Positions 29,607 through 39,364 of a stretch of 42,470 nucleotides of DNA are shown here, one piece after another. Below the pieces are notes generated by a model, which ran no database searches, was not told the DNA's origin, and saw only the letters and a program-made list of their open reading frames with translations. Source of the DNA: Comamonas sp. (GTDB lineage: Bacteria > Pseudomonadota > Gammaproteobacteria > Burkholderiales > Burkholderiaceae_C); NCBI RefSeq assembly GCF_009360615.1, contig NZ_SPEY01000077.1:1-42470 (forward strand), given 5' to 3'. The stretch's first letter is position 1, and each line of letters begins with the position of its first letter. The position numbers and the translations under genes were made by a program.

Positions 29607-29638
29607 ACCCGTATTATCAAGGCTGCGAGAATTCAGGC
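29607..29638. promoter_or_regulatory. Compact divergent promoter region yhbY/rlmE
   Basis: The 32-bp gap contains TATTAT (29612-29617) on the plus strand, with a weak -35 (TTAATT, 29588-29593, spacer 18). The overlapping GATAAT reads on the minus strand. One AT-rich core could act as -10 for both genes. Confidence 0.4.
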
Positions 29639-30301
29639 ATGAAAACCAAAACCAAAAGCAAGAAGGTCAATAAGAATTGGCTGCACGATCACATCAACGA
29701 CCCGTATGTGAAAGCCGCCCAGAAGGACGGTTATCGTGCCCGCGCGGCCTACAAGCTCAAGGAAATTGACGAGTCGCTCAAGCTGATCCAGCCTGGCCAC
29801 ACCGTGGTGGATCTGGGCTGCGCTCCCGGTGCCTGGAGTCAGTACGTGCGCCGTCGTCTCTCGCCCAGCGGTGCGGCGGTGGGCGAGCTCAACGGCCGCA
29901 TCATCTCGCTGGACCTGTTGCCCATGGAGCCCATCGAAGGCGTGCATTACATCCAGGGCGACTTCCGAGAAGAGGCGGTGCTGGCCCAGCTGGAAGAAGC
30001 CATGGGCGGCGGCAAGGCCGACGTGGTGGTTTCGGACATGGCCCCCAATCTGTCCGGTCATGGCGCGACGGACGGGGCGCGGGTCGCGGTGCTCATCGAG
30101 ATGGCCGTCGACTTTGCGATCAACAACATGAAGCCCGAGGGTGCGCTGGTGGTCAAGCTTTTCCACGGCAGCGGCTACAACGAGCTGGTGGATCTGTTCA
30201 AGCAGACCTTCAAGGTGGTCAAGCCCATCAAGCCCAAGGCATCGCGCGACCGGTCTGCCGAAATTTTCCTCGTGGGTGTGGGCCTGAAACAGAATTCTTG
30301 A
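29639..30301 (+). CDS. rlmE: 23S rRNA (uridine2552-2'-O)-methyltransferase RlmE (FtsJ)
   Basis: RlmE methylates U2552 in the A-loop of 23S rRNA, a late step of 50S assembly. The 220-residue protein has the Rossmann SAM-binding motif [15 protein letters not shown] and the K-D-K-E catalytic tetrad: Lys39 (AAYKLKEI), Asp133 ([11 protein letters not shown]), Lys173 ([10 protein letters not shown]) and Glu208 (SAEIFLVG). The basic N-terminus ([14 protein letters not shown]) suits rRNA binding. Order rlmE-ftsH-folP-glmM is shared with E. coli. The ribosome binding site is weak. Confidence 0.97.
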   Translation: MKTKTKSKKVNKNWLHDHINDPYVKAAQKDGYRARAAYKLKEIDESLKLIQPGHTVVDLGCAPGAWSQYVRRRLSPSGAAVGELNGRIISLDLLPMEPIEGVHYIQGDFREEAVLAQLEEAMGGGKADVVVSDMAPNLSGHGATDGARVAVLIEMAVDFAINNMKPEGALVVKLFHGSGYNELVDLFKQTFKVVKPIKPKASRDRSAEIFLVGVGLKQNS

Positions 30302-30546
30302 TGCAGCCGCCGGATTGCATAGGGGCATTTGACCTCATGCTTTGCTGCAGCAAGCCAGTGAAACTGATAGCGTAAAGCCCTGATAAAACACAGGCTTAGA
30401 GCCGATTGTCCGTCGAGCCATGGCTTGCCTATGGCCGCTATAGGGGGAAATAGGCGTCCCGGGCGCTTGAAACACCTAAAATGAACCTCAACTGGGTCTG
30501 GAGTCCCTTCCGGGCCTCTACGTCTGAATATTCCATTGGAGCCCCC
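30302..30546 (+). other. 245-bp gap upstream of ftsH
   Basis: The gap presumably carries an ftsH promoter, but I see no pair of good hexamers. TTGTCC (30407-30412) with TATGGC (30430-30435, spacer 17) is only a weak candidate, and no clear heat-shock (sigma-32) promoter is found. The frame of ftsH is open back to an ATG at 30481. Confidence 0.4.
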
Positions 30547-32469
<1,923 letters not shown>

Positions 32470-32486
32470 GCGCCACGTCTCCGCGA

Positions 32487-32516
32487 CAAAAGGTCCCTCA
32501 GGGGCCTTTTGTTTTT
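32487..32516 (+). terminator. Intrinsic terminator between ftsH and folP
   Basis: CAAAAGGTCCC (32487-32497) pairs with GGGGCCTTTTG (32501-32511, one G-U) around a 3-nt loop, followed by TTTTT. folP begins 24 nt further on, so its expression depends on read-through or on a promoter inside this short interval. Confidence 0.88.
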
Positions 32517-32540
32517 GTACTCTCAGATATCGGAAGATCT

Positions 32541-33389
32541 ATGTCGCAACAGTGGCAAACCTCGCGTTTTCTCTTGCAACTCGACAAGCCCCTGGTCATG
32601 GGCATCGTGAATGTGACCCCGGACTCTTTTTCTGACGGAGGCAAGCATGCCGGGGTATCCCAGGCCATGGCCCATGCAGAACGGCTGCTCTCGCAGGGAG
32701 CCCATATTCTGGACATAGGCGGTGAGTCCACCAGGCCCGGATCACCCGCAGTCAGTCTGGAGGACGAGCTGGCGCGCGTTCTGCCCGTGCTGCGCGAGGC
32801 CGTCAAGCTCCAGGTGCCCATCTCCATCGATACCTACAAGCCCGAGGTCATGGCAGCATCTCTGGATCTCGGCGCCGACATCATCAACGACATCTGGGCG
32901 CTGCGCCAGCCCGGTGCCTTCGAGACGGTGAGCCGGCACGACAGTTGCGGGGTCTGCCTGATGCATATGCACAAGACGCCGCAGGACATGCATCTGGAGC
33001 ACATGCAGGGCAACGCCGTGGCGCAGGTGCGGGACTTCCTGCTCCAGGCAACGCAGCCCTTGCTCGATGCCGGCGTCGCGCGCTCGCGCATCGTCTGGGA
33101 TTACGGCATTGGCTTCGGCAAGAGCGTGGTACAAAATTTTGCCTTGCTTGCACATCAGCGTGAGTTGCTGGACCTAGACTTCCCGCTGCTTGCAGGCTGG
33201 TCGCGAAAGGGCTCCCTGGGGCAGGTCAGCGGACTGTCAGTGGACCAGCGCATGGTGCCCAGTGTGGCTGCGGCGTTGCTGGCAGTCGAGCGAGGGGCCA
33301 GAATCGTGCGTGTCCACGACGTGAAGGACACGGTGGCCGCCCTGGCCGTCTGGCAGGCCGTGCAGGATGCGCAGGCACTGCAGGACTGA
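32541..33389 (+). CDS. folP: Dihydropteroate synthase
   Basis: FolP condenses p-aminobenzoate with dihydropterin pyrophosphate in folate synthesis and is the sulfonamide target. The 282-residue TIM-barrel protein shows VMGIVNVTPDSFSDGG near the N-terminus, DIGGESTRPGS, ISIDTYKPEV, INDIWAL, GIGFGKSVVQN, LAGWSRKGSLG and the C-terminal RVHDVKDTV. The start is ATG 32541 with GGAAGA just upstream. It sits between ftsH and glmM as in E. coli. Confidence 0.97.
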   Translation: MSQQWQTSRFLLQLDKPLVMGIVNVTPDSFSDGGKHAGVSQAMAHAERLLSQGAHILDIGGESTRPGSPAVSLEDELARVLPVLREAVKLQVPISIDTYKPEVMAASLDLGADIINDIWALRQPGAFETVSRHDSCGVCLMHMHKTPQDMHLEHMQGNAVAQVRDFLLQATQPLLDAGVARSRIVWDYGIGFGKSVVQNFALLAHQRELLDLDFPLLAGWSRKGSLGQVSGLSVDQRMVPSVAAALLAVERGARIVRVHDVKDTVAALAVWQAVQDAQALQD

Positions 33390-33425
33390 TGACAGAGTAT
33401 TGAATCTGAAAAGGATAAAGAAACT

Positions 33426-34760
33426 ATGGCAAGACAGTACTTCGGCACGGACGGGATTCGCGGCACGGTGGGCAAGTCCCCCATCACTCCTGACTTTGCC
33501 CTGCGCCTGGCGCATGCCGTCGGGCGCGTGCTGCGCCGTACCCAGGAGCGCCCTCTGGTGCTTATCGGCAAGGACACCCGTATCTCGGGCTATATGCTGG
33601 AGAGTGCGCTCGAATCGGGCTTCAACTCTGCGGGCGTCGATGTCATGTTGCTGGGTCCCTTGCCGACGCCGGGCGTGGCCTATCTGACGCGTGCCCAGCG
33701 TGCCAGCCTGGGTGTGGTGATCAGTGCCAGCCACAACCCGTTCTATGACAACGGCATCAAGTTCTTCAGTGCCGAGGGCACCAAGCTGCCTGATTCCTGG
33801 GAAGAGGATGTGGAAGCCGCCCTCAAGGAGGATCCCGTCTGGGTGGATTCCGCCTCGCTGGGCAAGGCGCGACGCCTGGCCGATGCCGCCGGCCGCTACA
33901 TCGAGTTCTGCAAAAGCACTTTCGATCACAGCCTGTCGCTGCGCGGTCTGAAGATCGTGGTGGATGCGGCCCATGGCGCGGCCTATCAGATTGCTCCCAA
34001 GGTCTTTCACGAGCTCGGTGCCAGCGTGGTGGAAATCGGCTGTTCTCCGGACGGCCTCAACATCAACGAGGGCGTAGGTGCGACCCATCCCGAAGCGCTG
34101 GTCAGGGCCGTGCGTGCCAACAATGCCGACTACGGCGTGGCACTGGACGGCGATGCCGACCGGCTGCAGCTGGTCGATGCCCAGGGCCGCCTCTACAACG
34201 GCGATGAGCTGCTCTATCTCATGGCGGCCGATCGTCTGGCGCGCGGCGATGCCGTGAGCGGCGTGGCCGGAACCCTGATGACCAATATGGCGGTGGAACA
34301 GGCGCTCCGGGCTCAGGGCGTGGGCTTTGTGCGCGCCAAGGTCGGAGACCGCTATGTGCTGGAAGCACTCACTGCCAAGGGCTGGCAGCTGGGCGGGGAA
34401 AGCTCGGGTCACCTGCTGGCGCTGGACAAGCACACCACCGGCGACGGCCTGGTCAGTGCCCTGCAGGTACTGCAGGCCTGCGTACGCTCCAAGAAGACCA
34501 TGGCCCAGTGGCTGGAGTCCGTGAAGCTGTTTCCCCAGGTCATGATCAACGTGCGTCTGCTGCCGGGGCAGGACTGGAAGAACAATGCCAAGCTGCCCGG
34601 AGAGCAGGCGGCAGTCGAGAAACTGCTGGGCAGTGACGGTCGCGTGCTGATCCGTCCCAGTGGCACCGAGCCCCTGGTGCGCGTCATGGTGGAGGCCAGA
34701 AGCGCGGACATGGCCAGCAACTGTGCCGAGCGCCTGGCCGAGGTGGTCAGGGCCAGCTGA
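33426..34760 (+). CDS. glmM: Phosphoglucosamine mutase
   Basis: GlmM converts glucosamine-6-phosphate to glucosamine-1-phosphate for UDP-GlcNAc, feeding peptidoglycan and lipid A. The 444-residue protein has [20 protein letters not shown] at the N-terminus, phosphoserine Ser102 in [13 protein letters not shown], the metal loop DGDADRLQ, substrate motif GGESSGHLL and the phosphate-binding [12 protein letters not shown]. The start is ATG 33426, 36 bp after folP. It supplies the precursor used by lpxA earlier in the window. Confidence 0.97.
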   Translation: MARQYFGTDGIRGTVGKSPITPDFALRLAHAVGRVLRRTQERPLVLIGKDTRISGYMLESALESGFNSAGVDVMLLGPLPTPGVAYLTRAQRASLGVVISASHNPFYDNGIKFFSAEGTKLPDSWEEDVEAALKEDPVWVDSASLGKARRLADAAGRYIEFCKSTFDHSLSLRGLKIVVDAAHGAAYQIAPKVFHELGASVVEIGCSPDGLNINEGVGATHPEALVRAVRANNADYGVALDGDADRLQLVDAQGRLYNGDELLYLMAADRLARGDAVSGVAGTLMTNMAVEQALRAQGVGFVRAKVGDRYVLEALTAKGWQLGGESSGHLLALDKHTTGDGLVSALQVLQACVRSKKTMAQWLESVKLFPQVMINVRLLPGQDWKNNAKLPGEQAAVEKLLGSDGRVLIRPSGTEPLVRVMVEARSADMASNCAERLAEVVRAS

Positions 34761-34780
34761 TGCTGTGCAAAACCGGGTGG

Positions 34781-34829
34781 TTGTCATGCTGTCATGATGA
34801 CAGTCATATTTTGGTCATGTAATTGTCAT
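34781..34829 (+). promoter_or_regulatory. Tandem Pho boxes upstream of ppk
   Basis: Five GTCAT-cored heptamers read toward ppk: TTGTCAT (34781), CTGTCAT (34789), CAGTCAT (34801), TGGTCAT (34812) and TTGTCAT (34823). The last four are spaced 12, 11 and 11 bp, the one-turn period of PhoB direct repeats (consensus CTGTCAT). A weak -10 (CAGACT, 34840-34845) lies 10 bp after the last one, so transcription would start near 34852. Confidence 0.85.
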
Positions 34830-34851
34830 AAACCACCGGCAGACTGCGGGC

Positions 34852-35199
34852 ATGCCCCCAAGGGCGCTTCGAGCTTTCGCAGGCTGCTGCCACATGTCCC
34901 AATCCGTACCCGGTCCCGACTCTTTTTTTTCCGCTGCCACCGACTCTTCTACAGGACAGGTCCCGGCCTCAGCCTCTCACTCCGTCTGTCAGTTGCCAGA
35001 GGCAGGGCCCGCATCCCTGGGCCTGGCGAACGGCCCGCTCATGCCGGCGCTGGCCGGCGGCCCGTCTTCGGTTGCGCTGGCCGCCGGCACCGGGCACCAT
35101 GAGGTGCCCGGTGCCGTCTCCGATGCGGCCCCTGCGTCATCATCCGTCCCTGCCAGAGCGCCGCGCCGACGCCGTGCGGCGTCCAAGAACGAGGTACTC
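34852..35199 (+). other. ppk leader or disordered N-terminal extension, with strong hairpins
   Basis: The ppk frame is open here from ATG 34852, with further ATGs at 34894 and 35041, and would add 116 residues rich in Ala, Pro, Ser and Gly ending in RAPRRRRAASK. The same DNA holds two adjoining perfect inverted repeats: GCCGGCGGC/GCCGCCGGC (35053-35061, 35080-35088) and GGCACCGGGCACC/GGTGCCCGGTGCC (35086-35098, 35103-35115, 4-nt loop). Neither has a T-tract. Because a PhoB promoter would start near 34852, I favour a structured 5' leader, but a translated extension from 34894 is not excluded. Confidence 0.5.
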
Positions 35200-37266
35200 A
35201 TGCCGCCTGTGATCGAGCCGACCCTGGAGCTGCTGGACCGCGATCAGAGCATTCTGGTCTTCAACGAGCGCGTGCTGAGCTGGGCCGAGCGCGAGGATGT
35301 ACCTTTGCTTGAGCGCCTGCGCTATCTGTGTATCGTGTCCTCCAATCTCGACGAGTGGTTCGAGGTGCGCTGCGCCCCCCACGTCTCGGCAGCCAAGGTG
35401 GGCGACGAGCAGGGGCTGTACTCGCGTGCCAGCTTCCAGCGGCTGATGACCACGGCCCACGGTCTGGTTTCCAGGCAGTATCTGCTCTACAACCAGGCCA
35501 TCATCCCGGCGTTCGACAAGCATGCGATCCGTCTGGTCTCGCACGGCGAGCGCAGCGTGGCGCAGCGCAAATGGGTGCGCGAGTACTTCATGCGCGAGGT
35601 TCAGCCCCTGCTGATGCCAGTGGGCCTGGATCCGTCCCACCCCTTTCCGCAGGTCGCCAACAAGGCCCTGAATTTCATCGTGCGCCTCAATGGCGTCGAT
35701 GCCTTCGGGCGCGCCAACGAGGTGGCCATCGTCAAGGTGCCGCGCGCCTTGCCGCGCCTGATCCGTCTGCCGGAGAAGATTTCCGGCAAGCAAAAGCTGT
35801 TTGTCAGCATCTCCAGCGTCGTGCGCGCACATCTGGCCGAGCTGTTCCCGGGCCGGGAGGTGTCCGAGTTCTCGCAGTTCCGCGTCACCCGTCACTCCGA
35901 TCTGGCCGTGGACGAGGACGATGTGGTGGATCTGCGCATGGCCCTGCGTCAGGGTCTGCACCACCGTCATTACGGGCAGGCCGTGCGCCTGGAGGTATCG
36001 TCCTCATGCTCCGTGGTGCTCTCGGATCTGCTGCTGGAGCAATACGGCCTGCCAGCCGAGGCGCTGTTCCGCGTCAAGGGGCCTGTCAATCTGGTGCGCC
36101 AGATGCAGCTGATCGATCTGGTCGATGATCCGGCCCTGCTGTTTCCGAAGTGGAAGCCGGCTTGGCCCACCCAGCTCGTGCCCGGCCGCTCCATCCTCGC
36201 GCAGATGCGCAAGAGCGACATCATCATCCACCAGCCCTTCGAGAGTTTCGACGGCGTGCTGGAGTTGCTGCGCGAGGCCGTGAACGATCCCCAGGTGCTG
36301 GCCATCAAGCAGACCATCTATCGCACGGGTACCGACTCCGAGATCATGAGTCTGCTGGCCGAGGCCGTCAGCCGTGGCAAGGAGGTGCTGGCCGTGCTGG
36401 AGCTCAAGGCGCGCTTTGACGAAGAGGCCAACATCAACTGGGCGGAAAAACTGGAGTCGCTGGGCGTGCAGGTGGTCTATGGCGTGGTCGGACTCAAGAC
36501 TCACGCCAAGATGCTGCTGATCACGCGGCGCGAAAAACGCAACAACCAGCTCAAGCGCTATGCCCATCTGTCCACGGGCAACTACAACGCCCGCAGCGCG
36601 CGCCTGTATACCGACATCAGCCAGTTGACCTGCGATGACGAGATCACGGCGGATATGGATGCGGTGTTCCGTCATCTCTCCAGCCATAACACCATGCCCA
36701 AGCTGCAAAAGCTGGTCATGGCGCCATTCCATCTTCAAAATCGCATGCTGGAGCTGATCGACCTGGTGGCCGCGGCCGCAGAGCGGGGCGAAAAGGCCCG
36801 CATGGTGCTCAAGATGAATGCGCTGACCGACGAGCCCCTGATCCGCGCTCTGGTCGATGCCGGGCGCAAGGGCGCGCAGATCGATCTCATCGTGCGCGGC
36901 TCCTGCATGCTGCCGGCCCAGCGTCCGGGCGTCACGGACAATATCCGCGTGCGCTCCATCATCGGGCGCTTTCTGGAGCATTCGCGTGTCTTCTACTTTG
37001 CCTGGGGCCAGGGAGAAGAGCTGCTGCTTTCCAGCGCAGACTGGATGAATCGCAACATGCTCAGCCGCGTGGAGCTGGCCTGGCCGGTGCTGGACAAGAA
37101 GCTGCGCCAGCGCGTGATTGACGAGTGCCTGGTGGCCTATCTGGGTGATGACCGCGATGCCTGGACGCTGGATGCGTCGGGCGCCTACCAGAAGCCCGAA
37201 CGTCCCCTGGAGGGAAAGGGGGCGCAGCAGGCGCTGATGGTGCGCTACGGCGGCCAGAGCTTCTGA
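35200..37266 (+). CDS. ppk: Polyphosphate kinase 1
   Basis: PPK1 makes long-chain polyphosphate from ATP. From ATG 35200 the protein is 688 residues, the same as E. coli. The N-terminal domain has LLDRDQSILVFNERVLSWAE and SSNLDEWFEVR. The two catalytic PLD-like domains carry His435 (GLKTHAKMLL, at the E. coli phospho-histidine position) and His456 (YAHLSTGNYNARSA), with YTDISQLTCD and SADWMNRNMLSRVE near the end. GAGG at 35191-35194 supports this start; the frame continues upstream to 34852. It is preceded by Pho boxes and faces ppx, whose product works in the opposite direction. Confidence 0.95.
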   Translation: MPPVIEPTLELLDRDQSILVFNERVLSWAEREDVPLLERLRYLCIVSSNLDEWFEVRCAPHVSAAKVGDEQGLYSRASFQRLMTTAHGLVSRQYLLYNQAIIPAFDKHAIRLVSHGERSVAQRKWVREYFMREVQPLLMPVGLDPSHPFPQVANKALNFIVRLNGVDAFGRANEVAIVKVPRALPRLIRLPEKISGKQKLFVSISSVVRAHLAELFPGREVSEFSQFRVTRHSDLAVDEDDVVDLRMALRQGLHHRHYGQAVRLEVSSSCSVVLSDLLLEQYGLPAEALFRVKGPVNLVRQMQLIDLVDDPALLFPKWKPAWPTQLVPGRSILAQMRKSDIIIHQPFESFDGVLELLREAVNDPQVLAIKQTIYRTGTDSEIMSLLAEAVSRGKEVLAVLELKARFDEEANINWAEKLESLGVQVVYGVVGLKTHAKMLLITRREKRNNQLKRYAHLSTGNYNARSARLYTDISQLTCDDEITADMDAVFRHLSSHNTMPKLQKLVMAPFHLQNRMLELIDLVAAAAERGEKARMVLKMNALTDEPLIRALVDAGRKGAQIDLIVRGSCMLPAQRPGVTDNIRVRSIIGRFLEHSRVFYFAWGQGEELLLSSADWMNRNMLSRVELAWPVLDKKLRQRVIDECLVAYLGDDRDAWTLDASGAYQKPERPLEGKGAQQALMVRYGGQSF

Positions 37267-37377
37267 CTCCTCAAGAAAGGGAGCTTGCGGCGCCAGGTAT
37301 TCAGACTTTCCAGATGACTTTCACGTTGAAAGCGCCGTCTGACATGCACCTGCGGCACTGTTTTTGAAGGCCGGACG

Positions 37378-37406
37378 ACAAAGGGACTGCGAAGCAGTCC
37401 CTTTGT
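37378..37406. terminator. Bidirectional terminator between ppk and ppx
   Basis: ACAAAGGGACTGC (37378-37390), GAA loop and GCAGTCCCTTTGT (37394-37406) form a perfect 13-bp stem between convergent genes. The A/T-rich ends give partial U-tracts on both strands. Confidence 0.85.
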
Positions 37407-37424
37407 CTGTGCCGGGCGCCTGCG

Positions 37425-38906
37425 TCAACGCAGCTGCAACTTGAGGCTCCAGGGCGTCTTGCTCCAGGCCATCGCTTCCTCTTCCAGCAGGCGTGCCGAT
37501 TGCGGATAGGTCAGCATCCAGCCCGCGCGGGTGGAGAGCTTGCATTCCGTGCCCGAGCGCTTGATCTGCATGCCCTTCATGTCCGGTTCGCGGCGGGTAT
37601 GACACAGCTGCACGGCGACGCGCAGCGCCATCAGCGGCAGGGCCAGCTGGGGCGAGTCGATGGCGTCTTCCAGCTTGCGCAGCTTGCCCTGGTGGCCCAG
37701 CACCAGCTGACAGATGCGCTGGCGCAGCTCCGGCTCCCAGGTGGCCAGGCCGCAATGCTCGACGATGTAGGCCCCGTGGCGGTGGTAGTTGCTCAGGGCC
37801 ACACGCATGCCGACCTCGTGGAGCTGCGCAGCAATGGTCAGGGCCTGAGCGCTTTGCGCCGACATGTCGGCAGGCAGTATCTGCTGGTACAGCTCGGCAG
37901 CAATGCGCTGCACGCGCAGCGCATGGGGGGCGTCCACGCCGAAGTCCAGCTGCAGGGCGCTGATTTCGGCGGCTTCCTTGTCGGCGGGAGGCTCATGGTC
38001 GAGCAGGTCGTGCAAGGCCCCCTGGCGCAGCGCACCCTGGGCGACCTCCAGTTCGGTAATGCCCAGCAGGTCGACCACGGCCATCATCACGCTGATGCCG
38101 CCCGCGACCACGGGGCGGCGATCCTCCTTGAGACCCGGCATGCGAAGTCGGTCCACATGGCCGATGTCCAGCAGCATCTCGTAGAGATGGCGCAGCTTGG
38201 CGGGCGTGATCACCTGTCCGTCCAGGCCCTGGGCCGTGAGGGCATCCGCCACGGCATTCGCCGTGCCCGAGGATGCGTAGGCGCAATCCCAGGCCGTGCC
38301 GGGATAGGCGAACTGGGCCCGGGCCAGGCATTGCTTGGCGGCGGCCACGGCGGCCTGGAAGTTGGCCTTGTTCAGTGCGCCATCACTGAAGAAGCGGCTG
38401 CTCCAGGAGACGCTGCCCAGCGCAAACGACGCCACCTGCAGCGGCTGGCTGTGCTGACCGATGATGATTTCCGTGGAGCGCCCGCCAATGTCGATGACCA
38501 GACGCTTTTGCTGGCTGGGCACTAGCGAGCTGGCCACGCCGCGATAGATGAGCCGGGCTTCTTCCTCGCCGGGGATGACTTCGATGGGAAATCCCAGCAG
38601 GCGGCTGCCATGCGTCACGAACTCGTCGGCGTTCATTGCCTCGCGCAGGGTCTGGGTGGCGACGGCGCGGACATGCGTGGCATCGAAGCCCCGGAGGCGC
38701 TCGCCGAAGCGCGCCAGGCATTCCCAGCCGCGTTCCATCGCCTCGCGAGAGAGTTCCTGGCGCGAGTTCAGGCCGTTGCCCTGGCGCACGGTTTCCTTGA
38801 GGTACTCCACACGCTCGATCCGTTGATGCGAGCCGATGCGGCCTATTTCAAGGCGAAAACTGTTGGAGCCAAGGTCTACGGCGGCAAGCAGCGATTCTGG
38901 AGCCAT
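37425..38906 (-). CDS. ppx: Exopolyphosphatase (Ppx/GppA family)
   Basis: Ppx removes terminal phosphates from polyphosphate; related GppA acts on pppGpp. From ATG 38906 the protein has 493 residues. Its ASKHA-type phosphate-binding motifs are LAAVDLGSNSFRLEIGRI at the N-terminus, IPGEEEARLIYRGV with the likely catalytic glutamate, and LVIDIGGRSTEIIIG. The C-terminal half has an HD-like helical region (AAQLHEVGMRVALSNYHRHG). The frame is open back to a TTG at 39008, but those 34 residues are unlike the family and ATG 38906 is the only ATG. Pairing with ppk favours Ppx over GppA. An inverted Pho box lies 330 bp upstream. Confidence 0.9.
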   Translation of the reverse strand: MAPESLLAAVDLGSNSFRLEIGRIGSHQRIERVEYLKETVRQGNGLNSRQELSREAMERGWECLARFGERLRGFDATHVRAVATQTLREAMNADEFVTHGSRLLGFPIEVIPGEEEARLIYRGVASSLVPSQQKRLVIDIGGRSTEIIIGQHSQPLQVASFALGSVSWSSRFFSDGALNKANFQAAVAAAKQCLARAQFAYPGTAWDCAYASSGTANAVADALTAQGLDGQVITPAKLRHLYEMLLDIGHVDRLRMPGLKEDRRPVVAGGISVMMAVVDLLGITELEVAQGALRQGALHDLLDHEPPADKEAAEISALQLDFGVDAPHALRVQRIAAELYQQILPADMSAQSAQALTIAAQLHEVGMRVALSNYHRHGAYIVEHCGLATWEPELRQRICQLVLGHQGKLRKLEDAIDSPQLALPLMALRVAVQLCHTRREPDMKGMQIKRSGTECKLSTRAGWMLTYPQSARLLEEEAMAWSKTPWSLKLQLR

Positions 38907-39235
38907 TTCTGAGCCAATCAATGCGTTGTAGTTATGCGGGTCGTGCACGAGTGGAGCATGAACGATAGGGGCGCTGACGGTACATGTATCGGGCAGTGGA
39001 ATATGCAATATGCGCCGTCATCGGGCCTTCCGGAAGCTTAGTTCAGCCTCTGTCAAGTCAGGTATTTGCCGCTATTTCCAGCCCGGGCCATTCCCCCGCA
39101 GGTCGGCTATTGTGCGGGACAGACTATGTCATACATTGGCAGCACGCCGGCACCAGCCTTGCGACAAGCTGTTACCTGTGATCTGGCGCGGGGACCGAGC
39201 ATGCAGGTCAAGGCTCAGCAGTTTGCGAATGAAAT

Positions 39236-39253
39236 ATGACAATCGCATGACCT
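39236..39253 (-). promoter_or_regulatory. Inverted Pho box facing ppx
   Basis: On the minus strand AGGTCAT (39253-39247), 4 nt, then TTGTCAT (39242-39236) gives the exact 7-4-7 layout of a Pho box. A weak -10-like CAAACT follows 10 bp later. It points toward ppx, although the ppx ATG is 330 bp away. Confidence 0.65.
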
Positions 39254-39292
39254 GATCAGGCGTCTTTCACTCGGTTGCGCCTTGAAATTTTC

Positions 39293-39326
39293 ATGTCACG
39301 ACCTTGTCATAAAAGGTTTTTACAGT
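39293..39326 (+). promoter_or_regulatory. Pho box and promoter of pstS
   Basis: ATGTCAC (39293-39299), GACC, TTGTCAT (39304-39310) is a 7-4-7 Pho box close to the consensus CTGTCAT repeat. TACAGT (39321-39326), four of six matches to a -10, starts exactly 10 bp after it, the classical spacing for PhoB-activated promoters that lack a -35. Confidence 0.88.
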
Positions 39327-39364
39327 CCACTCCATCGAATCTTTCAACCCTAAGAGGTCGTTTC

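Larger units (their letters stand above)
38907..39364. promoter_or_regulatory. Divergent ppx-pstS regulatory region
   Basis: This 458-bp stretch has no convincing gene. Its right part holds two Pho boxes in opposite orientation (annotated separately). The left part, 38907-39230, is mixed: single GTCAT words occur at 39128 and near 39018, but I see no good sigma-70 pair for ppx. Confidence 0.6.

Noticed and set aside
30481..30546. ATG 30481 as the ftsH start.
   Set aside because: The extra 22 residues are not family-like, whereas TTG 30547 has GGAG 5 nt upstream and gives the standard N-terminus and length.
37567..37620. Tandem or CRISPR-like repeats.
   Set aside because: I looked for regularly spaced repeats throughout the window; the only periodic direct repeats are the Pho half-sites.
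38907..39008. N-terminal extension of ppx from TTG 39008.
   Set aside because: The 34 added residues are unlike Ppx and the conserved AAVDLGSNSFR motif follows directly after ATG 38906.
39275..39364. pstS start at 39275.
   Set aside because: It would put the Pho box and -10 inside the coding region and bury the signal peptide; ATG 39365 has AGAGG.
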